Under the pieces are notes generated by a model. The model saw only the letters and a program-made list of their open reading frames with translations, was not told the origin of the DNA and ran no database searches. 64,000 nt of DNA from Sphaerolaimus hirsutus (Eukaryota; Nematoda; Chromadorea; Monhysterida; Sphaerolaimidae), in assembly GCA_964036195.1 (NCBI GenBank), contig OZ038453.1, positions 6,463,469-6,527,468 of the forward strand, read 5' to 3'. Positions 1-13,289 of the stretch are shown piece by piece; the stretch's first letter is position 1; each line of letters begins with the position of its first letter. A program made the translations under genes and the position numbers.

Positions 1-176
1 TCATAGAAAGTGAAAAAAATGGTTGACAAGAAAGTAAGCTTTAATATAAAAATTAAGTAATGTCTAAATGAAGCGATGTAACAGTAAAAATGGTGCATCA
101 AACATCAAAATTACTATGTCACACAATGTCAAACTTCATGCATCATGGAATTCATTTTGCTGTCTGAGAGAGACAC

Positions 177-355
177 AACTAGTGATGGAAAAGCGCCAGA
201 AAAAATGGCGCCAGGCACCAAGGGCGCCATGGCGCCATTCGGAAAGTGGGCGCCAAGCGCCAAGGGCGCCATGGCGCCATTCAGAAAGTGGGCGCCAGGC
301 GCCAGGGGCGCCACGGAAAGAGGGCGCCAAGCGCCAAGGGCGCCAGGATAAAAAG
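177..355. repeat. GGCGCC-rich MITE, truncated copy
   Basis: The left end reads TAGTGATGGAAAAGCGCCA and runs into alternating GGCGCC/GGCGCCAAG blocks. The same end recurs at 20,646 and 34,541, and its reverse complement at 931-947 and 22,984-22,998. Ends of this kind resemble hAT-type non-autonomous elements (inference). The matching right end is missing here. Bases 1-176 show nothing recognisable. Confidence 0.6.
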
Positions 356-775
356 GTGCCTACAACACCATGCGTGTGCAAAAATGTTTCTACAGCACCA
401 TTCACTTCTTAATTCGCGTTCTCCAGTATGTAATGAACAAAAACAAGGCTAGCAACAAATTTTTTTGAATAAAATCCACATGACGAATTCAAACGCAATG
501 GAAATTGTCATTTGACAACAATCCATCCATTACCAATAGACCTTTCCAAACAATGTTTCCTAATTGCAACGATTTAAATCCGTTTATTTATGATTTTGCA
601 AGTTAACGATCCATCATTCTTGTCTTCTGATCCATCAGACAGATCTGATGAACCGTTGGACGAAAGATTTCCACCCACTCACACCACTCCGTCCATTTTT
701 CTGGCGAATTCAGATCATGCACGGATGTGTTTTTCATTTTTTTTTCGTTTACACAGCACTTACCATGAAACCCTG
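356..775. other. No feature recognised
   Basis: AT-rich sequence with no convincing coding frame, RNA gene or repeat boundary by eye. Confidence 0.4.
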
Positions 776-947
776 CTGGCGCCTTTTTGGCGCCCTTTTA
801 AACCAGGGCGCCAGGCGCCAAGGGCGCCACGGAAAAAGGGCGCCAAGCGCCAAGGGCGCCATGGCGCCTTTCAGAATGTGGGCGCTAGGCGCCAAGGGCG
901 CCACAGAAATAGGGCGCCAAGCGCCATGGCGCCATTCCATCACTAGA
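776..947. repeat. GGCGCC-rich MITE, right-end copy
   Basis: The copy ends GGCGCCATTCCATCACTAG, the reverse complement of the family's left end. Its interior is stacked GGCGCC palindromes. Long open frames here merely reflect the GC-rich repeat. Confidence 0.6.
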
Positions 948-1329
948 CACAACACAAAAAATCATTAACACAGTAGATGTAACTGCCAATTTTAGTGTCT
1001 GAGTGGCCAGGTTCATTAAAGTGTTCTCACCACAGCACATCTGGGAGCATAGACGAAAAATGTTCCAAATTTATGGCAGTGACAGTGAGTGACAGGTATT
1101 CTAGAGGCGGTGACAATATATAGTCTTTTTCAACTCATAGAATGAGAAAAACTGAGAAAAATCGCTACAAATGGGTGAAAATGACTAAAATAGGTATTTA
1201 AGCACATATATAGCCAACAATAGTCTAAAAATGGGCAATAATAGCATTAATAGGCACGGCACAATAGTGGTTTTGAAGGTGAAACTGGGTAAAAAGTAAT
1301 GAATTTGGGAAATTTTCTAAATTTTGAAA
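948..1329. other. No feature recognised
   Basis: Non-coding-looking sequence with no clear repeat ends. Confidence 0.4.
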
Positions 1330-1885
1330 TTTAGAAAATTGTCTGCCCCCCCAAATCTGCCAGCCAGCTATCTATCTATCCCAGAGGCTGCTCAGCTATC
1401 TATCTGTCCAGAGGCAAAACTTTTGGCTACTACACCCTGGGACCCCCCCAATGGCTCAGCTATCTATCTATCTGGTGCCACTTCCACTAAGTGAGAAGTG
1501 AAATGGCAAAGCTGACCTAAAAGCGCAAAGGCGAAGTGAAACGGCAAGTGAATTGGCAAGTGAAATGGCAAAAGCAAAGAGAAATTACTTTTTATTTTTA
1601 TTTTTTACTTGACAAGTGAAATGGCAAAAGCAAAGAGAAATTACTTTTTATTTTTATTTTTTTACTTTTACTAACTTTTTACTCATTCACTTGCTGTTTC
1701 ACTTCGCCTTTGCGCTTTCACTTCGCCTTTGCCATTTCACTTCTCATTTTACGGAACTGCCCCCTGGGGTGACTTTTGAGAAATTTTGCCCCAATTTTCG
1801 CTCAAAATCGTTAATTTTCTCACCTTTTACAGTTTTTCACCTTCAAAGTCATCATTTTTCAGCTAAATATATAGATGGTTATATA
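1330..1885. repeat. GATA-type fragment plus a GAAGTGAAATGGCAA MITE
   Basis: Bases 1,340-1,470 carry several CTATCTATC blocks, a fragment of a family also seen at 10.6 kb and 19.2-19.7 kb. Bases 1,470-1,760 form an inverted-repeat element whose arms contain GAGAAGTGAAATGGCAAA and its complement. An internal segment of about 60 bp is directly duplicated (near 1,556 and 1,614). Confidence 0.55.
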
Positions 1886-1888
1886 CCT

Positions 1889-2207
1889 ACCGTATTTGCT
1901 TGAATAATCCCCCTGGGGGATTATTATTTCGTCAGACTTTTTTGAGGGGGGGATTATTCAAGGGGAGGAATTATTATTTCGTCAGAATTCTCAAGCATGT
2001 TTCCATCAAGTCATTTGACAAAACATGCTTTATTTACACAATAACATGCTATTCGTGGCCAAATTAGAAATAAAAAATCGATCGTATGCCTTGAAGGGGG
2101 GGATTATTCGAGGGGGGAATTATTTTTTCCACACTCATCTCACAGAGGGGGATTATTCGAGGGGGGGAATTATTTGAGGGGGGAATTATTCAAGCAAATA
2201 CGGTATT
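1889..2207. repeat. TACCGTATT family, subfamily with GAATAATCCCCC arms
   Basis: Starts TACCGTATTTGCTTGAATAA and ends with the reverse complement CAAGCAAATACGGTA. The interior has several GGGGGATTATTCGAGG blocks. This is a MITE-like element with perfect terminal inverted repeats. Confidence 0.7.
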
Positions 2208-2430
2208 TTTAGGCATTTTAAACCTATTTTTGGCTTCTTTTCACCTATTGTCAGCGATTTTGCCCCCTTCTACCTTCTTTACCTTATAAAGCCTATGTAT
2301 TTTGCTCCCACAGTTTCCCAGAAAAATTTTCCGCTAAGGTATTTCCTCAAAATACCCCCTCCAAATACCCCACCCCAAAATGTTATGTTAGAACACGATT
2401 TATACTGTCTACGACTCTATGTATTATACT

Positions 2431-2880
2431 TACCGTATTTCCTCGAAATACCCCCGGGGGGTTTATTGTTTCAGAGTGAGAATTTTGAGGGGGGGTTAAA
2501 CGAGGGGGGGGGGGTATTTCGAGGGGGGGGTTTATTATTTCGCCAGAAATTTTTTGAAAACCAAGTACTAAATTGTCGTCTGAAACGTACGCAGACGTCG
2601 AAAATGCAACAAAAATCGCCATTTATAAGACTCTAAAAGACTTGTATAAGTGTGTAGACGTATAATCACTGTTCTCACATAACAGAGTCATCGTTTTTAA
2701 CGTGTTCTGCATTGCCCAGATGACAAACCGCAGCCTTTGTCATTTACGTTCTCTATACACTAAATTTGGGGGGGGTATTTCGAGAGGGGGGTTTATAAGT
2801 TCATAGTGTCCATTTTGAGGGGGGGTATTTCGAGGGGGAGGGTATTTCGAGGGGGGGGGGTATTTCGATGAAATACGGTA
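2431..2880. repeat. TACCGTATT family, subfamily with CGAAATACCCCC arms
   Basis: Begins TACCGTATTTCCTCGAAATA and ends GAAATACGGTA, with G-rich internal direct repeats of GGGGGTATTTCGAG. Related copies lie at 4,116, 6,884, 22,204, 29,512, 31,411 and 33,240. Confidence 0.7.
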
Positions 2881-3657
2881 TTTAAGTCTATATAGCAAAA
2901 TCCTAAAGGCATCGAATGAACGGCTTCTACACTCACTTGACCAGTCACTTTTTTCATGTAAATGTGTACGCAGACGTATACTAGGTATTTCAAATATTTG
3001 AATTTAGGCGGGTGCTGCGTGCAGCGGGTTTCGCCATGGCCCAGCCCTGAGAACACTTTTTTGTGCGCCGAATGCTAATTTCGGAATGCACGCTGCCTAA
3101 TGCATCTACTATGGAATGTCACCCCAGAAAAAAATTAAATTTTTTTTGCACAGAACCACTAATCAATGAATTTGGCGGTGATTGTCACCGCGATGACACC
3201 TCATTTTGTGGCGGTGACATCCCAAAAGCAGGCGGTGACAATCACTGCGTCACCGCCACATTTTTCGTCACTGTCTGGGAGCCAATTTTGTAAGTGGACA
3301 AGTGACAAACAAAGTGGTTTTTACCAAGTGAAGTTGTAAATGCCACGTAAAAGTGAAGCTGAGAAAGTGAATTTAATATTGATGGGTGCATGCGTATGTT
3401 GTACATTTTCATTTCAAAATTTACTTGTCAATTTGTGTCAATTGTTAATTGTGAATTTACTCATCACTTCACTGATCACTTACCACTTTGCACGTCACTT
3501 GTCAACTTGCAGTTCATCTTTGGGCGACCCTGCAGGATGGAAAAAAGTGCAAAGCACACATAATGATTCGAATGCTCTGCTCTTTTGTAATTACCATATT
3601 CCCTCGAAATACACCCATGGGGTTTATTTTTCGCTAAATCACTCAGATCAGGTGCCG
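2881..3657. other. Non-coding stretch with short GGCGGTGAC repeats
   Basis: Bases 3,170-3,275 hold imperfect GGCGGTGACA repeats. Otherwise no gene or repeat boundary was recognised. Confidence 0.4.
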
Positions 3658-3840
3658 GTTCCGCAAAATGAGAAGTGAGAAGTGAAATGGCAAAGGCGAA
3701 GTGAAATGGCAAGTGAATTGCCATTGAAATGGCCAAAGCGAAGAGAAATTACCTATATTATTTTTTTATTTTTTACTTCGCTTTTGCCAATTCACTTGCC
3801 ATTTCACGTCTCACTTCTCATTTTGCGGAACTGGCCCCAG
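3658..3840. repeat. MITE with TTCCGCAAAATGAGAAGTG arms
   Basis: The left arm TTCCGCAAAATGAGAAGTGA is mirrored by CACTTCTCATTTTGCGGAA near 3,810-3,832. It is the same family as the 1,470-1,760 copy. Confidence 0.6.
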
Positions 3841-3944
3841 GGGATATTTAAAGGGGCTTAATTCGAGGGGTGAGGGAATTATTATGCGCTTAGCATTTTC
3901 ATCGCAATCCATGATCACTTCATGTATAAATATAGGTAGTCAGT

Positions 3945-4470
3945 TACCGTATTTCTTCTAATAGTAGGGCGTCGCCAATAGAAGCTACACTTTTCAACTT
4001 TTGGGGGTCCACGAAATAAATAGAAGGGCGGTCTGCAATAAAAGGGCGGGAAAAAGTATACGAAAAAATAGAAGGGCAATGTAAAATGTATGAATTACAC
4101 AACTCACTCAATGTATACCGTATTTCCTCGAAATAGCCCCCCCCCCCTCGAAATACCCCCCCCTCAACATGGGCAGTATGATATTGTGGTCAAGGAAATG
4201 CATAACAGACATTCAAAACACTTACTGTGTTACGTTAGAACATCGTTTATACGATCTACATCCTTATATAAGGCTGTAAAAACTTATAAATGGTGGTTAT
4301 TGTTGCATTTTTCACGTTTTTTCTCAAAATTTTCACTCTGAAAAAATAAACCCCGGGGGGTTATTCGAGGAAATACGGTAGCTGCAATGCAAATTTGCAG
4401 CCAAAAATTTGAAGGTATTTGAAGGAAGGGTTAATTCGAGCATGGGGCTAAATTGAGGAAATACGGTACA
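3945..4470. repeat. Two TACCGTATT-family copies
   Basis: Near 3,954 a partial copy of the TTCTAATAG subfamily begins. A complete CGAAATA-subfamily copy spans 4,116-4,380 with TACCGTATTTCCTCGAAATA at one end and its complement at the other. A further solo end lies at about 4,455. Confidence 0.65.
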
Positions 4471-5405
4471 CTCACATTTAGACACGCACATAAATGAACA
4501 TACAGAAATGACGTTTAAATGAACAGTGCACAAGTGAGCAAAGTTTTTTATGCGTGACTTATGCTAATTCCAATAAACTTTCCCACAGACGGTGTCCGAG
4601 GCTCACGGCAAATTTCAATGGAATGTAAATGTAAAAAATTGTATTTATAAAAAATTGTGATTGTCTCACAATGAGACTAATTTGTTCTGTAACGGCTCAA
4701 AAAATGGGAAAAAGTCTGTTCATTAAGCTGGGAAATATAATTAATTGTGTTTGCCGCATTTGATTCAAATGACAAGCTATGATACCATAAATACATCACA
4801 AATTTGTCGGCGTTAAGAGGAGTTAGTGTTCTAAAAATCTTGGGAGATTTATAATTTAATGATATAAAAAAATATATAAAATATTCCAGGTTTTTCAGGG
4901 AAGAATCAATCAGATTTATTGTATGATAAGGAAATTAAAAAAAATCACTAATTCAAATTTTTTACCATATTTTTTACTTTTTCTCTCCGTTTTTCAGGGA
5001 GTTTCAATTAAATTTGATACTTTGACACATTTTCTGAAGTTATATAATTTATTTTATTTTTCCTGAAAAACACCAATTTTTGGAACACTAAGCGGAGTTC
5101 ACATGGACCGAGTGTGACGACAAAAACTTTGCGACGTCTTTTTGTTATCTTAAGTTTTCATCGTGAAAAATGTGGTTGAAAACTCTTAATAATTGTCGTC
5201 ACACCGAAACTTATAACGCCGCTTTATAATACGAACGATGGTTAATACAAATATTATTTGAATTTCAGTCTGTAGAATGTAGAATCACATCACTAGAATG
5301 TTTAAACGGCGACTTTTTAAAATTGTTTTACGATATAAGTATAGCTATTTACATGAGTGAGTTATCGTTGGCTCATTGCCAACGTTAACTGTGTAACGTT
5401 GCGGA
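4471..5405. other. No feature recognised
   Basis: AT-rich sequence without convincing reading frames or repeat ends. Confidence 0.4.
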
Positions 5406-5406
5406 G

Positions 5407-6120
5407 AGTAGGGTTTAAACGGGATTGACTTTTTGGGATCGGGATTGCTTTTTTGAGATTTCGGGATCGGGATCGGGATTGGCCTTTCGGGATCGGGATT
5501 GGGTTTTTGAGATTTCGGGATTGGGATCGGGATCGGGATTGGCGTTTTTTCAGGATGGGGTTAAGGCCTAAAAAATTGGTTTTCAGGGTTTTTTGCTGAC
5601 ATTTCACAAGATGACCCAAAACAACAAAAACAATGGATGCCTGAAATGTTGGATTAAATTGGCATTCAAAACAATGCTATAGATTCATTTCGGCACTGCG
5701 CAATGGGCTGCCTGGCATTGTCATTCACACCACTGTCTACCATATATGCATGTGTATTAACCTTAAACTATGGTAATGGGCACTTTATAGAGTCCATCTG
5801 TAGTGGTGTCCATGCCCATGGAACAGAGATATATACATGCAAGTATAAGTGGGGAAATGCAAAATGCGAAATGGGGAATGGAAGTGGGCAAAATTTTTGC
5901 AAACTGCATACAAAAAAGGTCCTTTAAAAGTGCCATTTCCGGCACCTTTTGTGTCTGTGAATTTTTCCGGGATCGGGATTGGGGCATTTTTTGGGGGAAC
6001 GGGATTGGGATTTTCAAAGTGTCGGGATCGGGATCGGGATTGGCTTTTTCAAATTTCGGGATCGGGATTGAGGTTTTGGGATCGGGATCGTGACCACAAA
6101 TCCCGTTTGAACCCTAGCGG
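5407..6120. repeat. GGGTTCAAACGGGATTG element with (GGGATCGGGATT)n satellites
   Basis: The left end has AGGGTTTAAACGGGATTG followed by GGGATCGGGATT repeats. The right end has ATCCCGTTTGAACCCTAG in inverse orientation. The same inverted-end family occurs at 58,475-58,753 and 61,537-61,912. Confidence 0.6.
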
Positions 6121-6605
6121 AGGGTAAATCATATCACAGAAAACTCAGACACGCATTCAGCCAAACTTGAATGAGGGTGGTTTAGATTTTCCCATCATGG
6201 CCTCGAAAAAGCGCCTGAAATGTTTTGATAAATTTTGAGCTTCTAATTCGATTTAGAGTGAGTGTTATTTCTTTGCCATAATAATGGCAAAGATAAGTTC
6301 AAAAATGCGGAAACATTTGACAATTATTAATTTTTTTCTACACTTGAAAAAGTCTTTTTTAAATAGAATTTGGAAAACTGAAAGACTATTTTCAAATTTT
6401 GTATTTTCAAAATTAATCTTTAAAAAATCTTAAACAAAAACGCTTAAATAAAATCGTTTTCGCGCATGAAACGTTGTTTTTGGATTTCTTCAATTACAGT
6501 TTTGATTCTATCGATGACGTAATGATTGAGTTTATCATTCAGACAACTGTAACATTTTTGGCATCATGCCAATTCTTATATTGAAGCAGTATAAAAGTAA
6601 CCCAC

Positions 6606-6696
6606 CTGTCATTAATGTTGTATCTCAGCTTTTTCTTTCGAAATGTCAATAATTTCTTGGCCGCTGGCGTGGCCCAGGTCTTAGCCGCGTGCTCGG
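6606..6696 (-). CDS. Possible internal exon of an unknown gene
   Basis: Ninety-one bases, GC-richer than their surroundings, are bounded on the minus strand by an acceptor ending ATCATAG and a donor GTGGGT. One frame is open and reads as a basic, alanine- and lysine-rich peptide containing AAKKLLTFRKKKLR. No flanking exons were found and the family was not recognised, so a chance open segment is quite possible. Confidence 0.22.
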
Positions 6697-6883
6697 CTAT
6701 GATACCAGAGTTGTTAAAAAGTACAAAACGTTTTAAAAAGTAAATTAAAGTATTTTCAAGGGGAAAAAGCGTTATTGGGTGCCAATTGAGTGCCAATTGA
6801 GGGTGCCAATTGAGGTGTTTGGTTGCGTAACCCGTTAAGGACCAAAGTGAAAAAAATTGAGTTAAGTGCGGATCTGACGAATA

Positions 6884-7131
6884 TACCGTATTTCCTCAAA
6901 TTACCTCCCAGGGTTGTTTTTTCCAGAGTGAAAATTTTGAGAGAAAAACGTGAAAAATACGTGCAACAATAACCACCATTTTTAAGTTTTTACAGCCTTA
7001 TATAAGGATGTAGATGGTATAAACGGTGTTCTAACGTAACACAGTAAGTGTTTTGAACGTCTGTTATGCATTTCCCAGACCACAACTTCATAGTGCCCAT
7101 TTTGAGGGGGGTATTTCGAGGAAATACGGTA
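6884..7131. repeat. TACCGTATT family copy
   Basis: TACCGTATTTCCTCAAATTA at the left and TCGAGGAAATACGGTA at the right. About 100 internal bases match the reverse complement of the 4,116-4,380 copy. Confidence 0.65.
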
Positions 7132-9704
7132 CATAACAAAACTGCGGTTTGTGATTCGGGCAATGCAAAACACACATTAAAAACAATGAAAACTTGGCTG
7201 GAAAATACTTTTGTAAAAAATTATAAATTTGAAATGCCATTCTAGAAAAAATAAATAAAAAATAGTTGAAACACTTTTTCCAGGAGGTTTTCCATCATTA
7301 GCTAGCTGTCAGCTTGTGGAAAGGATGAATTTGATAAACACAGTGCAGAATAATGAGTGTGCTGGCAGTGGGGTGCAAACTGCAAGGAAGTATCCAGCAA
7401 AATAGTCCTGATTTTTGCTGAGGTGGCAGTGACTTATCAGTGGGGTGGTTTCCTCTGTGTTTTAGTTACCTAGTCCACTGTGTTTTTAGTTACCCAGTCC
7501 TCTGTGTTTTTAGTTACCCACTTTTGACAATTCAAAATGCATAGTATAATAATCACTTTTACCCCAGTGAAACAGAAAATAATTGTAAATGTACTTTTGA
7601 TAAAGAGAAACATTAAGTAATTGTAATTTTGGAGTGTTGTGCATGAAAGGGAAATTCAAAAGTACTTCAAACTGGGGATGTAGAATGTAAAATGAAATGT
7701 AAATTTTTTTCCCTAAATTCATGTTCATGTCAAAATGTTCAAACATATACAGTGTCCAATACTACAGTGTCCAATACATGTACTCCAATACTTTTAAAAA
7801 TATAATGAGATTGATTGCCAGTATTTTTGGGTAGAATCATAACTATTAATAAGTGTATTCACTCAGTCAGTTCTCATATTTTTCTATGTACCTTTTAAGT
7901 AAAAGTAAATGTGTTATTCAACTGTTTATATGCTGACTACTCCCTCTGTGACTGGGCTGCCATCAACTTGGTACAGCACAAGTGAACACATGTAAATTGT
8001 CACTCGCAAAATGGCCATTCGCCCAGTGGAACCAGGGGCCAGTGCCACAAGTTAACAAGTGAAAATACAAGCCATAAGTCATAAGGCACAAGACATTCAA
8101 TCATTTGAAGCAATCATTTGGGATATACATATTCCAGCACTATTGTGGCAAAATATTTTTAGTGATGCAGCAATTTACTATATGTATTTTCTTCAATTTT
8201 CACTAATTATGTGCCACTTACCACTTATGACTTGTATTTTCACTTGTTTCCTTGTGGAATTGGCACCAGTAGACTTCATTGGGTAGTATTTGGGAACAGT
8301 TTCTGAGTCAACTGAAATCAGAATTTCAATAATTATATTTTTGTAATTTACTGAATAATTTGAATGCTGCTAAATGTGTCTAAAGCTCCAGAAAGCTCCA
8401 TTTTTAAACCCTACAATGATGTTTACTGTTTATTTAAGTTTCACATGCAGTTTGTTATTTTCCGCTGCTTTTGTTTACATTTTTCAATGATTACTGTGAC
8501 ACTAGCTGTTTTTCTGTTATTTACAATATCAAACTTTCTGTAGAAAGGTGTTAATAATTATTTAACAATTTTTTATATTTTGATTTTTGATTTTTGATTT
8601 TTTCCAAAATGTTTTCAAAGATTTTCACATCAGGTTGTGAATTTTTGAATGTTTTGTACAATTTCAATGAATTTAAATTTTTTGGAATTGTTCTATCTAA
8701 GCTGTTGCCAGTCACATTTCACCTCTATGTGTTCTGCATACAATGCATACCTGTGAAAATGATGATTACTATTGTGTATTGGTATAAATGTATATGCATT
8801 TTTAATCAAAATGCTATTAAAAATTGCGATTTTTCAACTTTTTTGGCAAAAAATGGTGAGCATGTTGATTTTTTGCAGAAAGTCAAAGAAGAAGTGACTT
8901 TTCTGACTAAATTGACAACACTTTGCAATATCTGTTTTAGAGATACCACTTATGACAACATTTTGAATTTTGCTGTTTCTGTTTATGAGATACCATTTAT
9001 GACAAGTTGGCATCTTGCCAAAAATATCGAAATCATTAATATAAACGAATATATATAAACAAAAAAGCGGCTATGACAGTGAGAATTGTCAAAATGGAGC
9101 AAATTTTTGCGATTTTGAGAAAATTAGTTGTTGGATCCTCTGTTCTGTTTGCCACCTAAATGAGAATGAATTTTGGCGGTGGCCCAATTTTTTATTCCCA
9201 CGTTGGAGCCGTGCCAAAAAGAAAGCAATAATCAAATCACACACATTTCAAAAACTTGAAAAATTGTGAAAAAAGAAAAAGCTTGTTGGCTACAATCCCG
9301 ATATTCCCACCTCACGTTTTTGACATTTTTTGTTGTTTCTGCTTTTTCAAATCATTTTTGTACAACTCAGGGACGGTGGCGGATTGCAGTTATTCTATTT
9401 AAGTCAATTTGCTGGGGCTAAATCTAATCCGAACCTGTAGGCGGACATCTCGACATGCGAGTAAGTGTGTCAATTTTTCTAATTGAGTTTGGGCCCTTGT
9501 AGTTTTATCGTTGGAACAGTGCCAGAGCGACAAAAATGTGGCATGGAAGCACTATATTTTTTGGCTGGGCGCTTTTTCAACTTATCTCGGTTTTTGTCCC
9601 ACTAAAATCACTTTCCTATTGCATTTTAGATTCGAAGCTTGAGTGGAAATCGCCAAAATTAGTATTTGTGCCTATCTATATATTTAGACGCTTTAATTAA
9701 TTTC
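7132..9704. other. AT-rich, no convincing gene; one MITE and one short tandem repeat
   Basis: Bases 7,440-7,518 hold three copies of a unit containing GTGTTTTTAGTTACC. Bases 8,041-8,268 look like a MITE: CAAGTGAAAATACAAG near the left is mirrored by CTTGTATTTTCACTTG near the right. A 154-codon open frame at 8,594-9,058 has the amino-acid make-up of translated AT-rich DNA and is not called. Confidence 0.4.
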
Positions 9705-9990
9705 TAACTTGATTGTAATGTTCTACCCTCAATTTCACAGCCGCGCTGTTTCGCTGTGGCCAGTGCCTGGTCTTGGCGCAGTGCCAGCTGCTGCGCATCA
9801 GGTTCCATTTTTTGGAGCTGTGCCAACTGCTGTCAACCCAGTCCCATGTTTAGGAGTTGTGCCAATTGCTGCTAACATTGCCGTGACTTGGCGATGTGCC
9901 AACTGCTGCTGACTTGCTGCTGCTGTGACTTGGCGCTGTGCCAACTTGCATGTGCCTCGCCTCGCTGCTCATTTGTATAGTGAGCCTAGG
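9705..9990. repeat. Minisatellite-like block with TTGGC-N5-GCCAA palindromes
   Basis: Imperfect repeats of GCTGTGCCAACTGCTG and CCAGTGCC. It contains the 15-bp palindromes TTGGCGATGTGCCAA and TTGGCGCTGTGCCAA. Homologous blocks lie at 12,345-12,455 and 13,290-13,520. Open frames in several phases are a by-product of the repeat. Confidence 0.6.
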
Positions 9991-12344
9991 GTTCGTTTTT
10001 TTGTGATAACTTGTCAATACTGTGTATCTGCTATATTGTGAGGGCGCACCATGTGTCTTTCCGTAGGATTAAAAAACGTTTTGAAGATTCTCTGCATCGG
10101 TCCGTTTTTAAAAAAATATAGTAAAATTGCACTAGGTATTTTGCATTTTGCAAAACGTTTGATGTTTAAACAGTCATTGACATTTTGCAAAACATTTTTT
10201 TTCAAACTGTCATTGAAAAAAGGCGTTTTGTCGATTCGTAGGTTCGACATACCGAATCGCAGAGAAACTTTTTCCTGCGTGTTTCATCCATTACAAAGCG
10301 CCGGAAAATGAAAATATCTTATTTTGCTGATGTATGTGTCAAGAATTCCTACGATCAAATTATTTTTGAAACCCTACTTTATCGGGTATTTTCCGAGTTC
10401 TGATCCCCGATGCGAAACATCCTCATTTTTCAGATGGACTGCGATGGCCTCCATTTTTTGTTGGCTGGTCGCTTTCAAGGGGAAAAACCCAAACATTTCG
10501 GTCTATCAGTGGGCTTCTCCTGCTCGCAACTGAGTGTTCGTTTTTTACCTTTGCGTATGTCAATTTTTTATGTTTGTCTGACCAGGGGTTTAGTAGCGTG
10601 AGGGGGGGGGGTTACCCCCAAAATCTGCCAGTTATCTGTCTATCCCGGAGGCCGTTCGGCTATCTATCTATGCCGGAGGCAAACTTTTTGGCTATCTTTT
10701 CCGCAAATTGAAAAGCTAATTTTCATACCTTTTTACTTTTCAACCCAAAAATCGCTACTTCGTGTTTCATTGCCTAATTTCAGCTATTGGTTTACTATAT
10801 ATATTTACTTACCTATATACCTATTTTTCACTTAGTTGCGATTTTTTTCGCTTTTATTCATTCTATACCTTGGAAAAGCCATATTGAACTCCCGCGAACC
10901 TCCCCCCCCCAAATTTGTTTTAGTAAATCGCTCCTCCAGACAGATAATCGATCTATGAACACCCGTTAGCATTGAAAAAATCTCTGGGAGATTTATATTT
11001 AAAAAATCTCAGAAAATATCAGAAAATATAAGATTTTCTGAGATTTATATTTTTTCCATGATTTTCCAGAGAGATTTAATTATATTTTCTCCTGATTGAG
11101 AAAATCTCTCGAGAAAATCTCTCGAGAAAATCTCTCTATATTTGCCTATTTTCACCTTCAAATTCACTAGTTCATGTGCGTTTTTTACAAATTTTCATCT
11201 TATTAAAACTATATATTTGCTTATGTACCCATTTTTGGCTATTTTCCCGCTATTTGTAGTTTTTCTTCCCTTTTTTCTGTTCTATGGCATGAAAGAGCCA
11301 ATAAAAAAGTTATCTGAAAAACATTTTCTGTACACAAGTACTTTCAAGAAGTATACATAAAATAGAGTACTGGTACTTTTTCAGGGTAAATTGATATGTA
11401 TTTACTTATTACTCAAGTATATGTATTTTTGAGTAAATGTAAATATGTTTTAACCCCTGAACCATACTGAACCCCTGCAGTCCCATGAAAACCCAGTGCT
11501 CAAGTACGGGGTTGTACCTAACCACTGAGCACTGGATGTTGCTACTTGTGCAACGGGTAACTTATGCACTGGGTTCTAGCCGTTTTAACAACTAAAGAGT
11601 TGACAGCATGCTTTGGAAATATTGTTACCAAATTTTGATGAAAAAGTCATCTGATAAATTCTGTGGGGATCATCACACATGAAAGTAATGCATTCTAATA
11701 TGAGGAAAAATGTGCCTAAACCATATTTTTGTTCATTATTCAGATGCTAAATACAGGGTAGTACAAAGTGTGCCATCAGTAGATAATACACTGTTATCAT
11801 ATGAAATTGTGAATGAAAAAGTTAAACAACATTTGTGTGTGCTTACTATTTACTCTCAATGGTTCAAACATCTTGAAATATCGATGAAATCATACTTTAA
11901 GTTGAGAGATTTTATGAGATTTTTTTGAACTGCAAGAGATTTTCTCAGAGATATTTTCAAAAATGACCAAAGAGATTTAATTATATTTTTTTCTTGGGAG
12001 ATTTTCTGAGATAATATTTAATTATATTCTCCTAAAATCGGTCGTTTTTTTAAATGCTAACACCCGTGGGGGAACAAATCTACAAACCCGTGTCTGACCG
12101 AAAGAATATTTGTTTAAGTTACGGTTAGAAAGTTGTGTTTTTAACCAGATTTTACTATTTAAAGTGCTTTTTAAAGTATTTTAAACCTCTGGCACTTAGG
12201 TACACACTTTTATTACAGTCTGGATAATAGAGATTTTTGAACAATTGTTTGAAAAAAAACGAGGAGAATTTTCTCAAAATCAATGCCGGTTTTTGAGTGA
12301 TTTCTCCCAGTCAATTTCTACCAGCAAACTCTGTCCACAAAATT
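9991..12344. other. No gene seen; small repeats
   Basis: A CTATCTATC-type fragment lies at 10,600-10,690. Inverted-repeat DNA with AAAATCTC/GAGATTTT arms lies at 10,975-11,135, and a related piece at 11,905-12,045. The rest is AT-rich without recognisable coding sequence. Confidence 0.4.
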
Positions 12345-12455
12345 TTGCAGCTGCGGTCAGCGATTGGTGCAGCGACGTGTCTTGGCGCTGTGCCAACTGC
12401 TACGTGCTGGTGCTCATGGTGCATCTGGTGCTGGTGCCGCCAATTGGCACCACGT
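12345..12455. repeat. Second copy of the TTGGC-N5-GCCAA block
   Basis: Contains TCTTGGCGCTGTGCCAACTG and neighbouring TGGTGC repeats shared with the 9.7 and 13.3 kb blocks. Bases 12,456-13,289 show nothing recognisable. Confidence 0.5.
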
Positions 12456-13289
12456 TTTTGCACGAATTCAGGATGTAGCGCATCTCCAAATGGTTGGTGC
12501 CGTTTTTTTTTTCGGGTGCCATATTTGAGAACTGTTGGAGTGTTTTGAGTTTTCATTCCTAGTTATACTTGGCGAACCTGATACTGTGCCCTCGCACTCA
12601 TTTATGTCTCATGTTGGAAGCGTGCCAATGGTGATAAAGCATGCGATTTTTGCCTAAAAGGTGAGAAACATTGTTGTGAATGAATCAACGTATAGCGTTA
12701 TAACAACGATCACCTTTTTTTCAACTTTTTATGAAAAATGCATGCGCAAAAATCCAGCGGGAACCACGCTTGCAGTGTATAAAGTAACTGGAGTATACCT
12801 GTTTAGATTAGTTAGACGCACACTATGCACTGAAAATTTGAGGCGTGCGCTCGAACTGGTTTTTTAACGCTTAAGCTGAAAATGTAACTTCAAATAATAC
12901 TTTTTTTTTAGTGAAATATTTACCGGTCCTTTTAACCACTAACTTTTTTCTTTCGACACGTTTATTTTCGTAATTATATTTCGTATTTCCGCGTTTTGAT
13001 GTAAGTGCATTCAAAAAACGTTTGCGAGCATGACTCAAAATTTCAGTGTGTAATGCACGTTAAGATTTTTACGTCTGTATGTTGCGTAAGTTTCCTTCGG
13101 AGCGGTTGACATTGAGCTGATTTCACTTTTAAATTTTTCAGTTTGGGAAGTTTAAATCGATAGTTGGAGGAGTATGGATTTCTTTGCCCCTTCCAAATCC
13201 ATTGAACCCTAAGGCTTCTCGTTTAAAGAATGTGTATTTCTTGTATTTGAAAAATGAGTTACTATTTACCTAAGTTGATTGAGTGTCTA

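Noticed and set aside
68-968. Overlapping open frames of up to 118 codons in several phases near 0.1-0.4 and 0.6-1.0 kb
   Set aside because: They are translations of GGCGCC repeats, open in many phases at once, with no unique-sequence protein.
8594-9058. 154-codon open frame
   Set aside because: Phe/Ile/Asn/Lys-rich composition is what AT-rich non-coding DNA gives; no domain, promoter or splice support.
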